From Candidatus Gastranaerophilales bacterium (GTDB taxonomy: Bacteria > Cyanobacteriota > Vampirovibrionia > Gastranaerophilales > Gastranaerophilaceae), in NCBI GenBank assembly GCA_944325945.1, contig CALVBW010000031.1, positions 111,442 to 175,441 of the forward strand: a stretch of DNA of 64,000 nt, given 5' to 3'. The notes beneath the pieces are model-generated. The model had not been told where the DNA came from. It worked only from the letters and a program-made list of their open reading frames with translations, and did no database searches. Shown here one piece after another: positions 21,904-31,017 of this stretch. The position numbers and the translations under genes were made by a program. Position 1 is the stretch's first letter. Each line of letters begins with the position of its first letter.

Positions 21904-22827
21904 AGATTTTTTCTGCTCGAATTTTTCGTGCAGAATTTGGAACATTTCATACATAAATTGATTATAAGGTACAGGAATATTGTGTTTTCTGCCGAACTCT
22001 ATCATAGTACCTGCAAACATTTCGACCTCAGTTTTACGTCCTGCCAGAACGTCCTGCAGCATGGAGGTTTTACCCTCGGGAATCATTTTTGATATATCGT
22101 CAAAAGCCTCATCAAGCATAATATCCGTATTTTTTACGCCTTCGGCTTTCGCGACGGCCTGCACTTCCCGCATTATTTTTTCAGCCAGAGCAAGAAATTT
22201 TTCATTGGAATTCATTTCGCCAAACGTCATTCTCAAAAGTGCTGACGGCTGATTTGTACTGACATTCATCATATATTTTAGCCAGAGAGCATGCACCATA
22301 TCATCCGGAATTTTATAATCTATCCCGACACGGTCAAAATAGGCTTTTACACGTTTTTCATTAATTTTGTCCGCATCTTTTGAGCCGAAAACTATCTGCC
22401 CCACGCCGTCATGGGTTATAAATCTCTGTTCGCGCATTGCACTGTGACCGATAAAATATGACAACAGCAGCTTATCCCACCCGTATTCATCAGCTATAAT
22501 CTTTTCTGACGTAACCCCGTTCAACAAAGACAAAATTACAGTTTCATCATATACAAAATTTTTAATATTTTTTATGACATCAAAAAGTCCGTCAAATTTT
22601 GTTGCGATAATAATTAAGTCAGCTTTAAAGTCATCACTTTCAGGCAAAATATAATCAAGGACGAGTTCTTTGCCGTTAAAAACCATGGGTGATTTTGAAT
22701 AACGCTCAAAACGTTCTTTATCAACAAGTATTTTTAAATTATCGGGGCTGAATTTATGGATTTTATCGGCGTAAATGCTGCCCACCGCGCCTATTCCGCA
22801 AATCAATACGTTTTTTATTTCGCTCAT
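21889..22827 (-). CDS. panE: Ketopantoate reductase family protein (PanE/ApbA)
   Basis: 312 residues. NADPH-dependent 2-dehydropantoate 2-reductase of coenzyme A synthesis, or a related 2-oxoacid reductase. The dinucleotide-binding motif is VLICGIGAVGSIYADKI at about 8-24. The ADLIIIATKFDGL strand and the VILSLLNGVTSEKII segment, typical of the family, follow near 70-110. The C-terminal helical domain contains LWLKYMMNVSTNQPSAL (about 205), with the conserved Lys and Asn of the active site. Length is normal. No strong ribosome-binding site is seen before the ATG. Many members of this family act on other oxoacids, so the symbol is likely but not certain. Confidence 0.82.
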   Translation of the reverse strand: MSEIKNVLICGIGAVGSIYADKIHKFSPDNLKILVDKERFERYSKSPMVFNGKELVLDYILPESDDFKADLIIIATKFDGLFDVIKNIKNFVYDETVILSLLNGVTSEKIIADEYGWDKLLLSYFIGHSAMREQRFITHDGVGQIVFGSKDADKINEKRVKAYFDRVGIDYKIPDDMVHALWLKYMMNVSTNQPSALLRMTFGEMNSNEKFLALAEKIMREVQAVAKAEGVKNTDIMLDEAFDDISKMIPEGKTSMLQDVLAGRKTEVEMFAGTMIEFGRKHNIPVPYNQFMYEMFQILHEKFEQKKSLVIK

Positions 22828-22951
22828 AACAAATTTATGGTATCACAAATACATAAAATATGTTAATTTTTATTCATAAATCCGAATATTTATGCAATCG
22901 GAAAAGAAAAAAATACTTTATATATAAGTGTAGATAATTTCAGTGTGGAAA

Positions 22952-23725
22952 ATGGGAATTGACATAAAAAAATCGCTTGGTGTGGGCGGTATTAATTCAA
23001 ATATAAATATTTTTTCAACACGTCCCGTATCAGGGATTAATTTTCGCGGGGACACATTTGAAAGCACGTCCGTCAATCGTTTTACGACAGAAGAATACCT
23101 CAGAACCGCAATCAACACAAACCCGAATATTAAAGCCATTCTCAAAGAAATAAACGCACCCGTAAAATTAAATATCAAAGAGCTTCAGGAGCTTTCCGAA
23201 AAACACGCAATGACAACTCAAAATGCAGCCGGCGGAATAATTTCCAACTTGCCGAAAGCTCTCAAACAGCACGTTGACGTGAAAGCCGTAAAGGATGCCG
23301 CATATCTGCACGATATAGGAAAAGTTCTGATTCCTGCCGAAATTTTAAATAAATCCGGCAAACTTACAGACGCTGAAAAAGAGATTATGCACAAACATTC
23401 AGAACTCGGATATGAAATTTTAAAAAATTCAGGATTGGATGCAAAAACACTTAATCTTGTAAAATACCACCACCAAAACGCAAGTCACACAGGATACCCG
23501 AAAGTTCCCGCTGATTTTTTCACTGATTTAAATCTGCAAATTCTCTCTGCGGCAGACAAATATTCAGCGCTGACAGAACCGCGTGTTTACAAAGCCCCGA
23601 TGAATAACGAACAGGCGCTTGCAATTATTTATAAAGATGTTGCAAAAGGCAATCTGCATCCGTTTGTATTCAAGGCGCTGAAAGATTATGCAATGAACGA
23701 CATTCCTCAAACCGTCAAATCATAG
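22952..23725 (+). CDS. HD-domain metal-dependent phosphohydrolase
   Basis: About 258 residues from the ATG at 22952 (an upstream GTG at 22943 is also possible; both have weak ribosome-binding sites). The HD domain occupies the second half: AYLHDIGKVLIPAEIL gives the His-Asp pair, HKHSELGYEIL and VKYHHQN give further histidine ligands, and SHTGYPK is a GYP-like motif. This resembles HD-GYP phosphodiesterases of cyclic dinucleotides, without the full HHExxxGxGYP signature. The N-terminal 40 residues are polar and contain SGINFRGDTF, a short tag-like motif. No membrane segment or sensor domain is seen. Substrate is unknown. Confidence 0.82.
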   Translation: MGIDIKKSLGVGGINSNINIFSTRPVSGINFRGDTFESTSVNRFTTEEYLRTAINTNPNIKAILKEINAPVKLNIKELQELSEKHAMTTQNAAGGIISNLPKALKQHVDVKAVKDAAYLHDIGKVLIPAEILNKSGKLTDAEKEIMHKHSELGYEILKNSGLDAKTLNLVKYHHQNASHTGYPKVPADFFTDLNLQILSAADKYSALTEPRVYKAPMNNEQALAIIYKDVAKGNLHPFVFKALKDYAMNDIPQTVKS

Positions 23726-23805
23726 ACGCGGATAATCTTACAAACACATCATAATTCCTGACAAGATGTATTTAGGTTAAATATTATTTTGCGTATTTTC
23801 TCAGG

Positions 23806-26382
23806 CTAGTTTTTAACAACAGACAGCACGTAATTGTTGTTGAAATATTTATTTGCAACCTCAATTATGTCGGATTCTGTTACACCGTTGATGAGTTCGG
23901 TGTATTTATTTTTGAATTCATATCCGCGTTTGGACGCCTCAAACCAGCCGGAAGTTGATGCTTTTTCAAGGTTGGTTTCCTGAGCAATTACAAATTGTCC
24001 GATAATTTTATCTTTTGCATCTTGAAGTTCTTTTGTCCCTACGTATTCGGTTTTGAGCCTGTTAATTTCTTCAAAAAGTCCGGTTTTGGCTTTTTCAAGC
24101 GTATCGGGGTTTGTGCCGATGTAGATGACGAAATTTCCTTTAAGCATACTCGGGTTAAAGCTTGAACCAAGCTGATATGCAAGCCCTTCCTGATCTCTCA
24201 GGTTTTTGAAAAGCCGTGAACTCATTCCGGAGCCTAAAATTGAATCTATTACCTGTAATGTGGCATAATCCTTGAGATTTGAAAGCCCTGAGGTTTGCCA
24301 GCCTAAGAATATCCAGGCTGTTTCCGTGTTTTTGTCAATTTGTGTTGATATTTTCGGTGCTTGGATTTCGGGAATTGAAAGTTTGTCGTAGGTGAAAGTT
24401 TCTCCTATCCTGTTTTCAAAGATTTTTGTCATTTCGGCAATTGTTTTTTCTTTATCTACATTGCCGTTTATTGAAATTACAACATTGCGTGGCGCAAAGA
24501 CTGTTTTGTAGAAATTTTGTACATCTTTTTGTTCAATCTGCGACATTGTTTTTTCAAGTATTTTTGTGGAATTTGAATAAACAGAGCCTTGATAAATCAG
24601 CGTATTATATTCTTCAATTGCTCTTTGCAGCGGCAGGTCACGGTTTTTGCGGATTGAGTTAATCTTTTCCGCGCGCGCTTTTTCAATTTCGTAATCATCA
24701 AGGATTGCGTTATTTACAATTTCGTTTAAAATATCAAGAGTTTTGTCGTATTCGGTTTTTGTGGTCAAAATATTTATGGAGAAGCTGTCGGGTTTTGACG
24801 CCGGGGCAATTTTAATCCCGTTATCCTCCATTAATTCCGAAAGTTCGATAGAGGAATATTTTTTTGTGCCTTTTAAAAGGACTGACGCTGTAAGCTTGGC
24901 TGTTCCGGGAATTTCTTCCAAAAATTCACCGCCTTTTGCAAAAATGCTTATGGCAATAATGTCATTTGCCGCATTCGGAGTCAAAAGAAGCGTTGCGCCG
25001 TTTGAAAGAATGTATTTTTGTGTCTCATTATTCTGGCTTGCAAGCGTTGCGTTTGTATTAAGCGGTTTTTTGTTTGAAATTTGAACTTCTTTGGATTTTT
25101 CCGGCAAAACTATTGATACGGCACTTTTTTCAATGCCGAGGTATTTATTTGCAACCCGTTTGACGTCAGCCGGAGTGACATTTTTAATGTTTTCAATGTA
25201 GTTTTCGTAGAATTTTGTTCCGCCGGTTGTGACAAAAGTATAGCCGATTTCCTGCGCAATATTTGTTACGGATTCTCTTGCGTAATATGTATCACGCTCA
25301 ATCAGGTTCTGCGCAAGCCTTACCTGCTCGGGCGAAACTCCGTTTTTCTTTATTTCGTTGATTTCGTCAAAGATATTTTTTTCAAGTTTCACGGCGTTTT
25401 CAGGCGTAAAATTCGCGGAAATATAAAAAAGTCCGTCATCTTTAAACGTTGCATTTGCGGCGCCGATTGAAAACGCAAGCTGTTTTTCGTCTTTTATATT
25501 TCTATAGAGAACGGAAGAGCGTCCGTCGCCGAGGATTGTAGATAATACGTCAAGTGCGTATGAATCGTTGTCGGTTATTTTAACACCTCTGAATCCGATT
25601 AACATATAGCCTGATTGAGTTTCCATATAATCGGTTTTGCGCAATTGAGTTGTCAGCTGTTTTTCTTTTGGATAATTATGTTTGGGCACTTTTTTGTATT
25701 CGGCTGAAAATTCCGATTTAACCTTTTCGAGTGCATTTTGGGTATCAATATCGCCGGCAATAATTGTTACCATATTTGACGGAGAGTAGTATTTGTTAAA
25801 ATATTCGAGAATTTCTTCGCGGGTAATAGTTTCTATAATGCTGCTTTCGCCGATAACTTTTCGTTTGTAGGGGTGATTTGTGTACATCATATTAACAAGG
25901 TTGTCGTAAACTCTTGTTGACGGGGAATTTACATCTTTTGAAATTTCTTCTAAGACAACTTTTCGCTCTTTTTCCATTTCTTTTCTCGGAATAAGCGGAT
26001 TTTGCAGCATATCGGCATGCATATTTAATGCAAGGTCAAAGTTTTTTGACGGAATTGTAATATGGTAATGCGTAAAGTCTTTGCTGGTCGCGGCGTTATT
26101 TACCGCCCCTTTTGCTTCAAGAATTCTGTCGAATTCGCCCGGCTCGTGGTGGGTTGTTCCTTTAAAAAACAGGTGTTCCAAAAAATGCGAAACCCCGTTG
26201 TTTTTGTCATCTTCGTTTATTGAACCGGTCTTAACCCAGGTATCTATTGTGACTATCGGATTTGTGTGCACTTCTTCAATTATAACGGTCTGTCCGTTAT
26301 CAAGTTTATGAACGCTGAAATCAGCCGCTATACATACGTTTCCTATTACTAATAAACACAAAAAAACAATTATTTTTCTCAT
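23806..26382 (-). CDS. Secreted M16 (insulinase/pitrilysin) family zinc peptidase with two M16 units
   Basis: 858 residues. A signal peptide (1-20, FLCLLVIGNVCIAA) sends it to the periplasm. The first M16 unit has the inverted zinc motif H66-F-L-E-H70 with the distal glutamate in LEEISKDVNSP near 145. Its partner domain follows (SPSNMVTIIAGD, GDGRSSVLYRNI). The second unit (about 450-858) repeats the fold (LSNGATLLLTPN..GEFLEEIPGTAKL) without the zinc motif, and again has GSGMSSRLFKNLRDQEGLAY. Single-chain proteins of this type degrade peptides inside a closed clamp. AAGGGG precedes the ATG. It is transcribed alone. Confidence 0.93.
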   Translation of the reverse strand: MRKIIVFLCLLVIGNVCIAADFSVHKLDNGQTVIIEEVHTNPIVTIDTWVKTGSINEDDKNNGVSHFLEHLFFKGTTHHEPGEFDRILEAKGAVNNAATSKDFTHYHITIPSKNFDLALNMHADMLQNPLIPRKEMEKERKVVLEEISKDVNSPSTRVYDNLVNMMYTNHPYKRKVIGESSIIETITREEILEYFNKYYSPSNMVTIIAGDIDTQNALEKVKSEFSAEYKKVPKHNYPKEKQLTTQLRKTDYMETQSGYMLIGFRGVKITDNDSYALDVLSTILGDGRSSVLYRNIKDEKQLAFSIGAANATFKDDGLFYISANFTPENAVKLEKNIFDEINEIKKNGVSPEQVRLAQNLIERDTYYARESVTNIAQEIGYTFVTTGGTKFYENYIENIKNVTPADVKRVANKYLGIEKSAVSIVLPEKSKEVQISNKKPLNTNATLASQNNETQKYILSNGATLLLTPNAANDIIAISIFAKGGEFLEEIPGTAKLTASVLLKGTKKYSSIELSELMEDNGIKIAPASKPDSFSINILTTKTEYDKTLDILNEIVNNAILDDYEIEKARAEKINSIRKNRDLPLQRAIEEYNTLIYQGSVYSNSTKILEKTMSQIEQKDVQNFYKTVFAPRNVVISINGNVDKEKTIAEMTKIFENRIGETFTYDKLSIPEIQAPKISTQIDKNTETAWIFLGWQTSGLSNLKDYATLQVIDSILGSGMSSRLFKNLRDQEGLAYQLGSSFNPSMLKGNFVIYIGTNPDTLEKAKTGLFEEINRLKTEYVGTKELQDAKDKIIGQFVIAQETNLEKASTSGWFEASKRGYEFKNKYTELINGVTESDIIEVANKYFNNNYVLSVVKN

Positions 26383-26442
26383 AATATCCCCTTTTAATAA
26401 AATATTACTATAAATTAAATAATAAGAAAAGAGTTCAAAAGG

Positions 26443-26727
26443 TTATTTTTTAAAAATTGCGGTTTTAATAATTTTGTACAACACCAGAAGTGCCGCTGCA
26501 GCAAATGTACAAATTACTCCGACAGGTGTTTTTTTATCGCTTGCGGGTTTAGCTTTTTGTTTTTGTACAAAAATATCGTTTGAAATTTGGTTAAATTCCT
26601 TTGTCGCCTTAAAATGTGAATAAAGTTCCGGCTCAAGATGATAATCCGGCGCCTGAATTACCCCCAGAACATATGGCGGATTGTGCATAGGTTTATTCGC
26701 AATGTTTTCTTTCACTACCACTTCCAT
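26443..26727 (-). CDS. Small tail-anchored membrane protein, unknown function
   Basis: 94 residues with a soluble, proline- and histidine-containing N-terminal part and one C-terminal hydrophobic helix (VGVICTFAAAALLVLYKIIKTAIF) ending in KK. This predicts a tail anchor with the N-terminus in the cytoplasm. No ribosome-binding site is clear before the ATG. It lies between the M16 peptidase gene (same strand, 60 bases downstream) and the divergent Fur-family gene. I do not recognise the family; it may be lineage-specific. Confidence 0.6.
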   Translation of the reverse strand: MEVVVKENIANKPMHNPPYVLGVIQAPDYHLEPELYSHFKATKEFNQISNDIFVQKQKAKPASDKKTPVGVICTFAAAALLVLYKIIKTAIFKK

Positions 26728-26829
26728 ATTTTCATTAAAACAAAAAGTATGAAGAAATTGCCATTTTTTTGTATTTATATTAAGATGTTATTGCTTTTTG
26801 ATTGACTTGTTGATTAATCCGGTTTAAAA

Positions 26830-26844
26830 TGAGAATGATTATCA
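26830..26844. promoter_or_regulatory. Fur-box-like operator
   Basis: TGAGAATGATTATCA matches the 7-1-7 Fur consensus TGATAATGATTATCA in 14 of 15 positions and lies 16 bases before the start of the Fur-family gene. This predicts autoregulation of the oxygen-detoxification operon. Confidence 0.75.
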
Positions 26845-26860
26845 AGTTGAGGTATAAAGT

Positions 26861-27235
26861 ATGAATTATTCAAAACAAAGAGAAGTTGTACTGGATGCAT
26901 TAAAAGAAAATGTCATACATCCGACTGCTGAAAAATTGTATTCAATAATTCAAATAGAATATCCGCAGGTGAGTAAGGCTACGCTTTACAGAAATTTAGC
27001 CCAGCTTGCGGAGGCGGGTATAATTAAAAAAATCGACGGACTTGAGCCGTCATCGCATTTTGATCATAATACGCATCCTCATTATCATTTTATTTGCGAG
27101 AAATGCGGCAGGGTATATGATGTGAGTTGCGATGTTGCGAAAAATGTTGCAGAAAAAGCAGAGGAAGAAACAGGCTTTAAAATAACAAGTCATGAAATTG
27201 TTTTCAAGGGTTTGTGTAAAGACTGCCAAAAATAA
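26861..27235 (+). CDS. Fur/PerR-family metal-dependent transcriptional regulator
   Basis: 124 residues. The N-terminal winged helix ([18 protein letters not shown] is the recognition region, about 40-57) is followed by the dimerisation and metal domain. [17 protein letters not shown] gives the histidine-rich regulatory site and the first pair of the structural Zn(Cys)4 site, and CKDC at the end gives the second pair. Family members sense Fe2+ (Fur) or peroxide (PerR); the operon of rubredoxin, rubrerythrin and flavodiiron protein suggests a PerR-like role, while the operator is Fur-like. GAGG precedes the ATG. It is the first gene of the operon and has a predicted site for itself just upstream. 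Confidence 0.92.
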   Translation: MNYSKQREVVLDALKENVIHPTAEKLYSIIQIEYPQVSKATLYRNLAQLAEAGIIKKIDGLEPSSHFDHNTHPHYHFICEKCGRVYDVSCDVAKNVAEKAEEETGFKITSHEIVFKGLCKDCQK

Positions 27236-27249
27236 AAAGGAGAGAAATT

Positions 27250-27402
27250 ATGGAAAAGTATTTATGCACTGTTTGCGGTTATGTTTATGATCCGGCGGAA
27301 AACGACGGGGTACCTTTTAAAAAACTCCCTGATGACTGGACATGCCCGTTGTGTGCTATGCCTAAAGAGATGTTTGAAGTAGTAAGAGACGAAGATATTT
27401 AG
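27250..27402 (+). CDS. Rubredoxin
   Basis: A 50-residue one-iron electron carrier. The Fe(Cys)4 site is C6-x2-C9 ([10 protein letters not shown]) and C32-x2-C35 ([10 protein letters not shown]). It is a few residues shorter than usual because the loop between the halves is contracted ([13 protein letters not shown]). It would pass electrons to the rubrerythrin and flavodiiron protein encoded next. Start: AAGGAGAG lies before the ATG, 14 bases after the regulator's stop. Confidence 0.95.
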   Translation: MEKYLCTVCGYVYDPAENDGVPFKKLPDDWTCPLCAMPKEMFEVVRDEDI

Positions 27403-27412
27403 GAGAGAAAAT

Positions 27413-27952
27413 ATGGATTTAAAAGGAACAAAGACAGAAAAAAATCTTCTGGCTGCATTTTCCGGTGAATCTCAGGCCAGAAACAAGTATACTTATTATG
27501 CTTCTCAGGCTAAAAAAGAAGGATTTGTGCAGATAAGCAAAATTTTTGAAGAAACTGCCAATAACGAAAAAGAACATGCAAAAATATGGTTTAAGTATTT
27601 GCACGAGGGCAAAGTTCCTGAAACATTAAAAGCGCTTGAAGATGCTGCAAACGGCGAAAATTACGAGTGGACGGAAATGTACGCTCAATTCGCAAAAGAA
27701 GCTAAAGAAGAAGGCTTTACGGAACTTGCGGTTCTTTTTGAAATGGTCGGAAAAATTGAAAAAGAGCATGAAGAACGTTACAGAAAATTGCTGGAAAACG
27801 TAAAAAATAATGCCGTTTTCAATAAACCCGATAAAGTTGTCTGGGAATGCGCAAATTGCGGGCATGTATTTGAAGGGGAAAATGCTCCCGAATTATGCCC
27901 TGTGTGCAAACACCCGAAAGCTTATTTCTTTATGAAAGCTAAAAATTATTAA
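27413..27952 (+). CDS. Rubrerythrin
   Basis: 179 residues. Non-haem diiron peroxidase that reduces H2O2 to water with electrons from rubredoxin. The N-terminal four-helix bundle (1-135) contains the glutamate and histidine iron ligands within [49 protein letters not shown]. The C-terminal rubredoxin-like domain has CANCGHVF and [11 protein letters not shown]. It starts 10 bases after rubredoxin with GGAGAG upstream. A long imperfect hairpin (27951-27982) between this gene and the flavodiiron gene has no T-run and may stabilise or partially terminate the mRNA. Confidence 0.96.
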   Translation: MDLKGTKTEKNLLAAFSGESQARNKYTYYASQAKKEGFVQISKIFEETANNEKEHAKIWFKYLHEGKVPETLKALEDAANGENYEWTEMYAQFAKEAKEEGFTELAVLFEMVGKIEKEHEERYRKLLENVKNNAVFNKPDKVVWECANCGHVFEGENAPELCPVCKHPKAYFFMKAKNY

Positions 27953-27982
27953 TCTGCATAGCCCGTATGGGCTTTGCGGATT
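27951..27982 (+). promoter_or_regulatory. Intercistronic hairpin between rubrerythrin and flavodiiron genes
   Basis: AATCTGC..AGCCC pairs with GGGCT..GCGGATT around GTAT. There is no T-run, so it is more likely an mRNA-stability element or weak attenuator than a full terminator. Confidence 0.5.
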
Positions 27983-28019
27983 TGCCAGAACCGTTATATA
28001 AATAGTAAAGGAGAAATAA

Positions 28020-29189
28020 ATGAAATTCCGTGAAATTAAAAATAATGTTTTTTACTGCGGATTGAATGACAGAGAACGCAAAATTTTTGACGAGCTTATT
28101 CCGCTTGAACAGGGCACGAGTTACAATTCGTATCTTGTAAAAGGTTCCGAAAAAATTGCGCTTATTGATACTATGTATCCGCCCAAATCCGGAGAATATC
28201 TTAAAAATCTGGATGAAAATAATATAACAAAAGTTGATTATATTATTGCAAACCACGGCGAGCAGGATCACACGGGAACTTTGCCCGAATTGATTAAAAA
28301 ATATCCCGAAGCTGTGATTGTAACCAATCAGTTTTGCAAAAACAACATAATGGAAATGCTTTTGATTCCGGAGGACAGAATTCAGGTTATCAAAAACGAT
28401 GAGGAGCTTTCTCTCGGTGACAAAACCTTGAAATTCTTTATGGCACCCGGTGTTCACTGGCCCGATACAATGTTTACATATATTGTTGAGGATAATCTTC
28501 TTTGCACATGTGACTTTTTGGGCGCGCACTATACGTTTGACGATATTTTTGCGGATGACAGCAAAGAGCTTGAACACTCTGCAAAACGTTATTACGCTGA
28601 AATTATGATGCCTTTCAGAAAAATGTGCCAGAAATATACAAAACAGGTCAGAGAATTGAAGCCTGAGATGATTTTGCCGAGCCACGGACCTATTTATAAA
28701 AATCCGAAATTCATACTTGATTTGTACGAAGACTGGTCAAGCGACGAGGCAAAAAACCTTGTTGTACTGCCTTATGTTTCAATGTACGGCAGTGTAGAGG
28801 AAATGATTAATTATCTGGCGGAAAAATTAAATGCCGCAGGCATTCAGACAATTAAACACGATATAGTGTCCGATGATCTGGGAGATCTTGCAATGGCGCT
28901 TGTGGATGCAAAAACAATAGTTCTTGGCGCTTCTATGGTGCTTTGCTCTCCTCATCCGGCTGCCGCAAATGCTGCGTATCTGGTTAATATTCTTAACCCT
29001 AAGGCAAAATACGCAACAATCATCGGCTCTTACGGCTGGGGCGGCGATCTGGTCGGCAAATTGACTAATATGATGTCAAATTTGAAAGTCGAATTAATTG
29101 AGCCTGTTTTGATTAAAGGTAAGGCTAAAGCCGATACTTTCCAAAAGCTGGACGAAATGGCTAAGGCTATAATTGAAAAACATAGTTAA
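28020..29189 (+). CDS. Flavodiiron protein (A-type flavoprotein, O2/NO reductase)
   Basis: 389 residues. It reduces O2 to water (and/or NO to N2O) in anaerobes. The N-terminal metallo-beta-lactamase-like domain has the full diiron site: H79-x-E81-x-D83-H84 in ANHGEQDHTG, H146 in PGVHWPDT, D165 in TCDFLGAH, and His in LPSHGPIY near 226. The C-terminal flavodoxin domain (about 250-389) binds FMN (VSMYGSVEEMI loop, GSYGWGGD). There is no fused rubredoxin or flavin-reductase domain, so the separate rubredoxin at 27250 is the likely donor. AAAGGAG precedes the ATG, and the operon ends at the terminator at 29213-29254. Confidence 0.96.
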   Translation: MKFREIKNNVFYCGLNDRERKIFDELIPLEQGTSYNSYLVKGSEKIALIDTMYPPKSGEYLKNLDENNITKVDYIIANHGEQDHTGTLPELIKKYPEAVIVTNQFCKNNIMEMLLIPEDRIQVIKNDEELSLGDKTLKFFMAPGVHWPDTMFTYIVEDNLLCTCDFLGAHYTFDDIFADDSKELEHSAKRYYAEIMMPFRKMCQKYTKQVRELKPEMILPSHGPIYKNPKFILDLYEDWSSDEAKNLVVLPYVSMYGSVEEMINYLAEKLNAAGIQTIKHDIVSDDLGDLAMALVDAKTIVLGASMVLCSPHPAAANAAYLVNILNPKAKYATIIGSYGWGGDLVGKLTNMMSNLKVELIEPVLIKGKAKADTFQKLDEMAKAIIEKHS

Positions 29190-29212
29190 TATTTTGTTAC
29201 AAAATAGTCAAT

Positions 29213-29254
29213 AAAAGTTCTTCCTGTGTTTTACTATCCTCAGGAAGAACTTTT
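29213..29254 (+). terminator. Strong terminator of the oxygen-detoxification operon
   Basis: AAGTTCTTCCTG pairs perfectly with CAGGAAGAACTT around 14 bases, with A4 before and TTTTC after. Confidence 0.85.
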
Positions 29255-29267
29255 CAGGTGTGAAGAT

Positions 29268-30065
29268 ATGTATGTAGAAAAGGTTAATTTAAATAAAGGT
29301 ATTAATTACAGCCAAAACAAGGCTGCCGCTGCTCCTGCAGCGAATTACGAATCCGGTATTCAGACATCTTTGTACAAAACAAAGGGAATGAATGTATATT
29401 TCGGGTCGCTTGTAAAAGGTGCGGATTTGATTGAAAATCAATGTATAGATATTTTGCGCGCGGCAAGGGACGGCGTAAAAAGAAGGTTTGCCGAAAACGA
29501 CATTGAAGATATCCTTGTAAATTTAAAGCCTGTTAAAAATCCGAAAGAAAAGCCTGAAATTTTGCAGCAGGTTCTGGCGCTTGACGGTGAATTTTCCGGA
29601 GTTGTGCCGGATAGAAAAATGTTTAAAAATCTTGTCGGACTGATTTCCGAAAAACCTGAGCACGTACGTTACGCAATTCTTCAATTCGCGGAAAACGAGC
29701 TCCAAAACTCAACAAAACCTATGGAAACTTTTATGAAGCTTCCCTATAGAGTTCAAAACGATTTGACCAAACTTCTTGTCACAATTGACGATGTAAATAA
29801 TGATTTTTTGTTTAAAAATGATAATGCAAGAGCCTCAGCAGTTGATGCTTTATACGATACGTTCAGAGTGGCGCTTTATGCACATGACGATATGGCTGAT
29901 GTGGAAAAAATATTCAGAGGCTCTTACAAAAGAAAAAATCTGGAGCTTTTAAAGTCCGATTATGCATATTACGACAGGTTTGACGGGTATAAATCAGATG
30001 ATGCAAAACGTCTTGTGCTTGATGTAGTTGATGAAATTACCGGATATTTTGAAAAGAATATTTAA
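29268..30065 (+). CDS. Unknown protein with a mostly helical domain
   Basis: 265 residues from the ATG at 29268; an ATG at 29226 lies inside the terminator hairpin and is rejected. The first 45 residues are disordered and alanine/asparagine-rich and contain KGMNVYFGSLVKGAD, a short motif that resembles the SGINFRGDTF segment near the N-terminus of the HD protein. The remainder is soluble, charged and largely helical, with no signal peptide, membrane segment or cysteine cluster. I do not recognise a family. The gene ends convergent with the glycosyltransferase, overlapping it by four bases. It may be specific to this lineage. Confidence 0.7.
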   Translation: MYVEKVNLNKGINYSQNKAAAAPAANYESGIQTSLYKTKGMNVYFGSLVKGADLIENQCIDILRAARDGVKRRFAENDIEDILVNLKPVKNPKEKPEILQQVLALDGEFSGVVPDRKMFKNLVGLISEKPEHVRYAILQFAENELQNSTKPMETFMKLPYRVQNDLTKLLVTIDDVNNDFLFKNDNARASAVDALYDTFRVALYAHDDMADVEKIFRGSYKRKNLELLKSDYAYYDRFDGYKSDDAKRLVLDVVDEITGYFEKNI

Positions 30066-30907
30066 GCCGTCCATTTTATAATATTAAATAGTCTGTAACT
30101 TTTTTTCTTACCTTTAGTACTTACCTTGAATAAGGACAGTCCGAAAAGTCTATAAACTTTTGTATGTGTTTGTGTGTCTGAAAGGTCGATATTGTGTGAT
30201 TTAAAAAATTCTCCGGCAATTTTTAACGCACGGTTTCTATCATTGATTGCTTTTTGAGTTTTTAGTTTGACAATCGAATTTGAATGCCGCCAATAATAAT
30301 AGTATGTATCAGGCACAGTAACCATTTTTTGCATAGCGTATAAAATTTTCGGGGTAAATATTATATCTTCATAATATATGCCTTCTTCAAATTTCAGCCC
30401 GCATTCAATAAACTTTTCTCTTTTGTAAATTTTATTCCATACATAAGATTTATCCGGCAAATCGCACAGCACGAGCTTTTCTCTAAAGTCTGACGTCACT
30501 GTTTCTTTATCAATTTTAAGATGATATTTTTTGTGTAACTTATGCAGCCTTATTATTCCTGCTGTTGCAATATCAGTATCATATTTTTTTGCCGTGTTAT
30601 AAAGTTTTTCATAAAAATCCAAATCAACCCAGTCGTCGCTGTCAACAAACCCCAGATATTCTCCTTTTGCAACAGCAATTCCGGCGTTTCTTGCACTTGA
30701 AATTCCGCCGTTTTCTTTTGTAATAATTTTTATCCTGCTGTCGGTATATTCTTCCAATATCCGACCTGAATTATCCGTGGAACCGTCATTAACACAGATA
30801 ATTTCAATGTCTTTTAACGTTTGGTTTACCAGACTATCAAGGCATTTTTTCAAATACTTTTCGCAGTTATAAACCGGTACGATTACACTTACTTTAATAT
30901 TATTCAT
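30062..30907 (-). CDS. Family 2 glycosyltransferase
   Basis: 281 residues, GT-A fold. VSVIVPVYNCEKYLKKCLDSL is the N-terminal nucleotide-binding segment, ICVNDGSTDNS the second, SSARNAGIAVAKGEYLGFVDSDDW carries the DxD metal motif (about 90-95), and a C-terminal acceptor region follows (KIYKREKF..YYEDIIFTPKIL). It transfers a sugar from a nucleotide-sugar to an unknown acceptor, probably in envelope polysaccharide. There is no membrane helix. No polysaccharide cluster surrounds it; it is a lone gene between an unknown gene and thrS. Confidence 0.92.
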   Translation of the reverse strand: MNNIKVSVIVPVYNCEKYLKKCLDSLVNQTLKDIEIICVNDGSTDNSGRILEEYTDSRIKIITKENGGISSARNAGIAVAKGEYLGFVDSDDWVDLDFYEKLYNTAKKYDTDIATAGIIRLHKLHKKYHLKIDKETVTSDFREKLVLCDLPDKSYVWNKIYKREKFIECGLKFEEGIYYEDIIFTPKILYAMQKMVTVPDTYYYYWRHSNSIVKLKTQKAINDRNRALKIAGEFFKSHNIDLSDTQTHTKVYRLFGLSLFKVSTKGKKKSYRLFNIIKWTA

Positions 30908-30988
30908 ATTTATATCATCACCAATAATTACTTATATTATGCCAAATGTCCCGATTTGTCAAAAAAAGAGAATGCTTTTCGGCGGATT

Positions 30989-31017
30989 AAAAAAGCAGGC
31001 ATTGAGCCTGCTTTTTT
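30989..31017. terminator. Bidirectional terminator at the end of thrS
   Basis: Perfect AAAAAAGCAGGC / GCCTGCTTTTTT stem with an ATTGA loop. It starts at the last base before the thrS stop codon. Confidence 0.88.

Noticed and set aside
27939..28685. 248-residue open frame antisense to the flavodiiron gene
   Set aside because: It mirrors a highly conserved, well-started gene on the other strand; composition is Phe/Lys/Ile/Asn-rich noise without domain or ribosome-binding site.
29226..29267. Upstream ATG for the unknown 265-residue protein
   Set aside because: It lies inside the perfect terminator stem of the flavodiiron operon; the ATG at 29268 is better placed.
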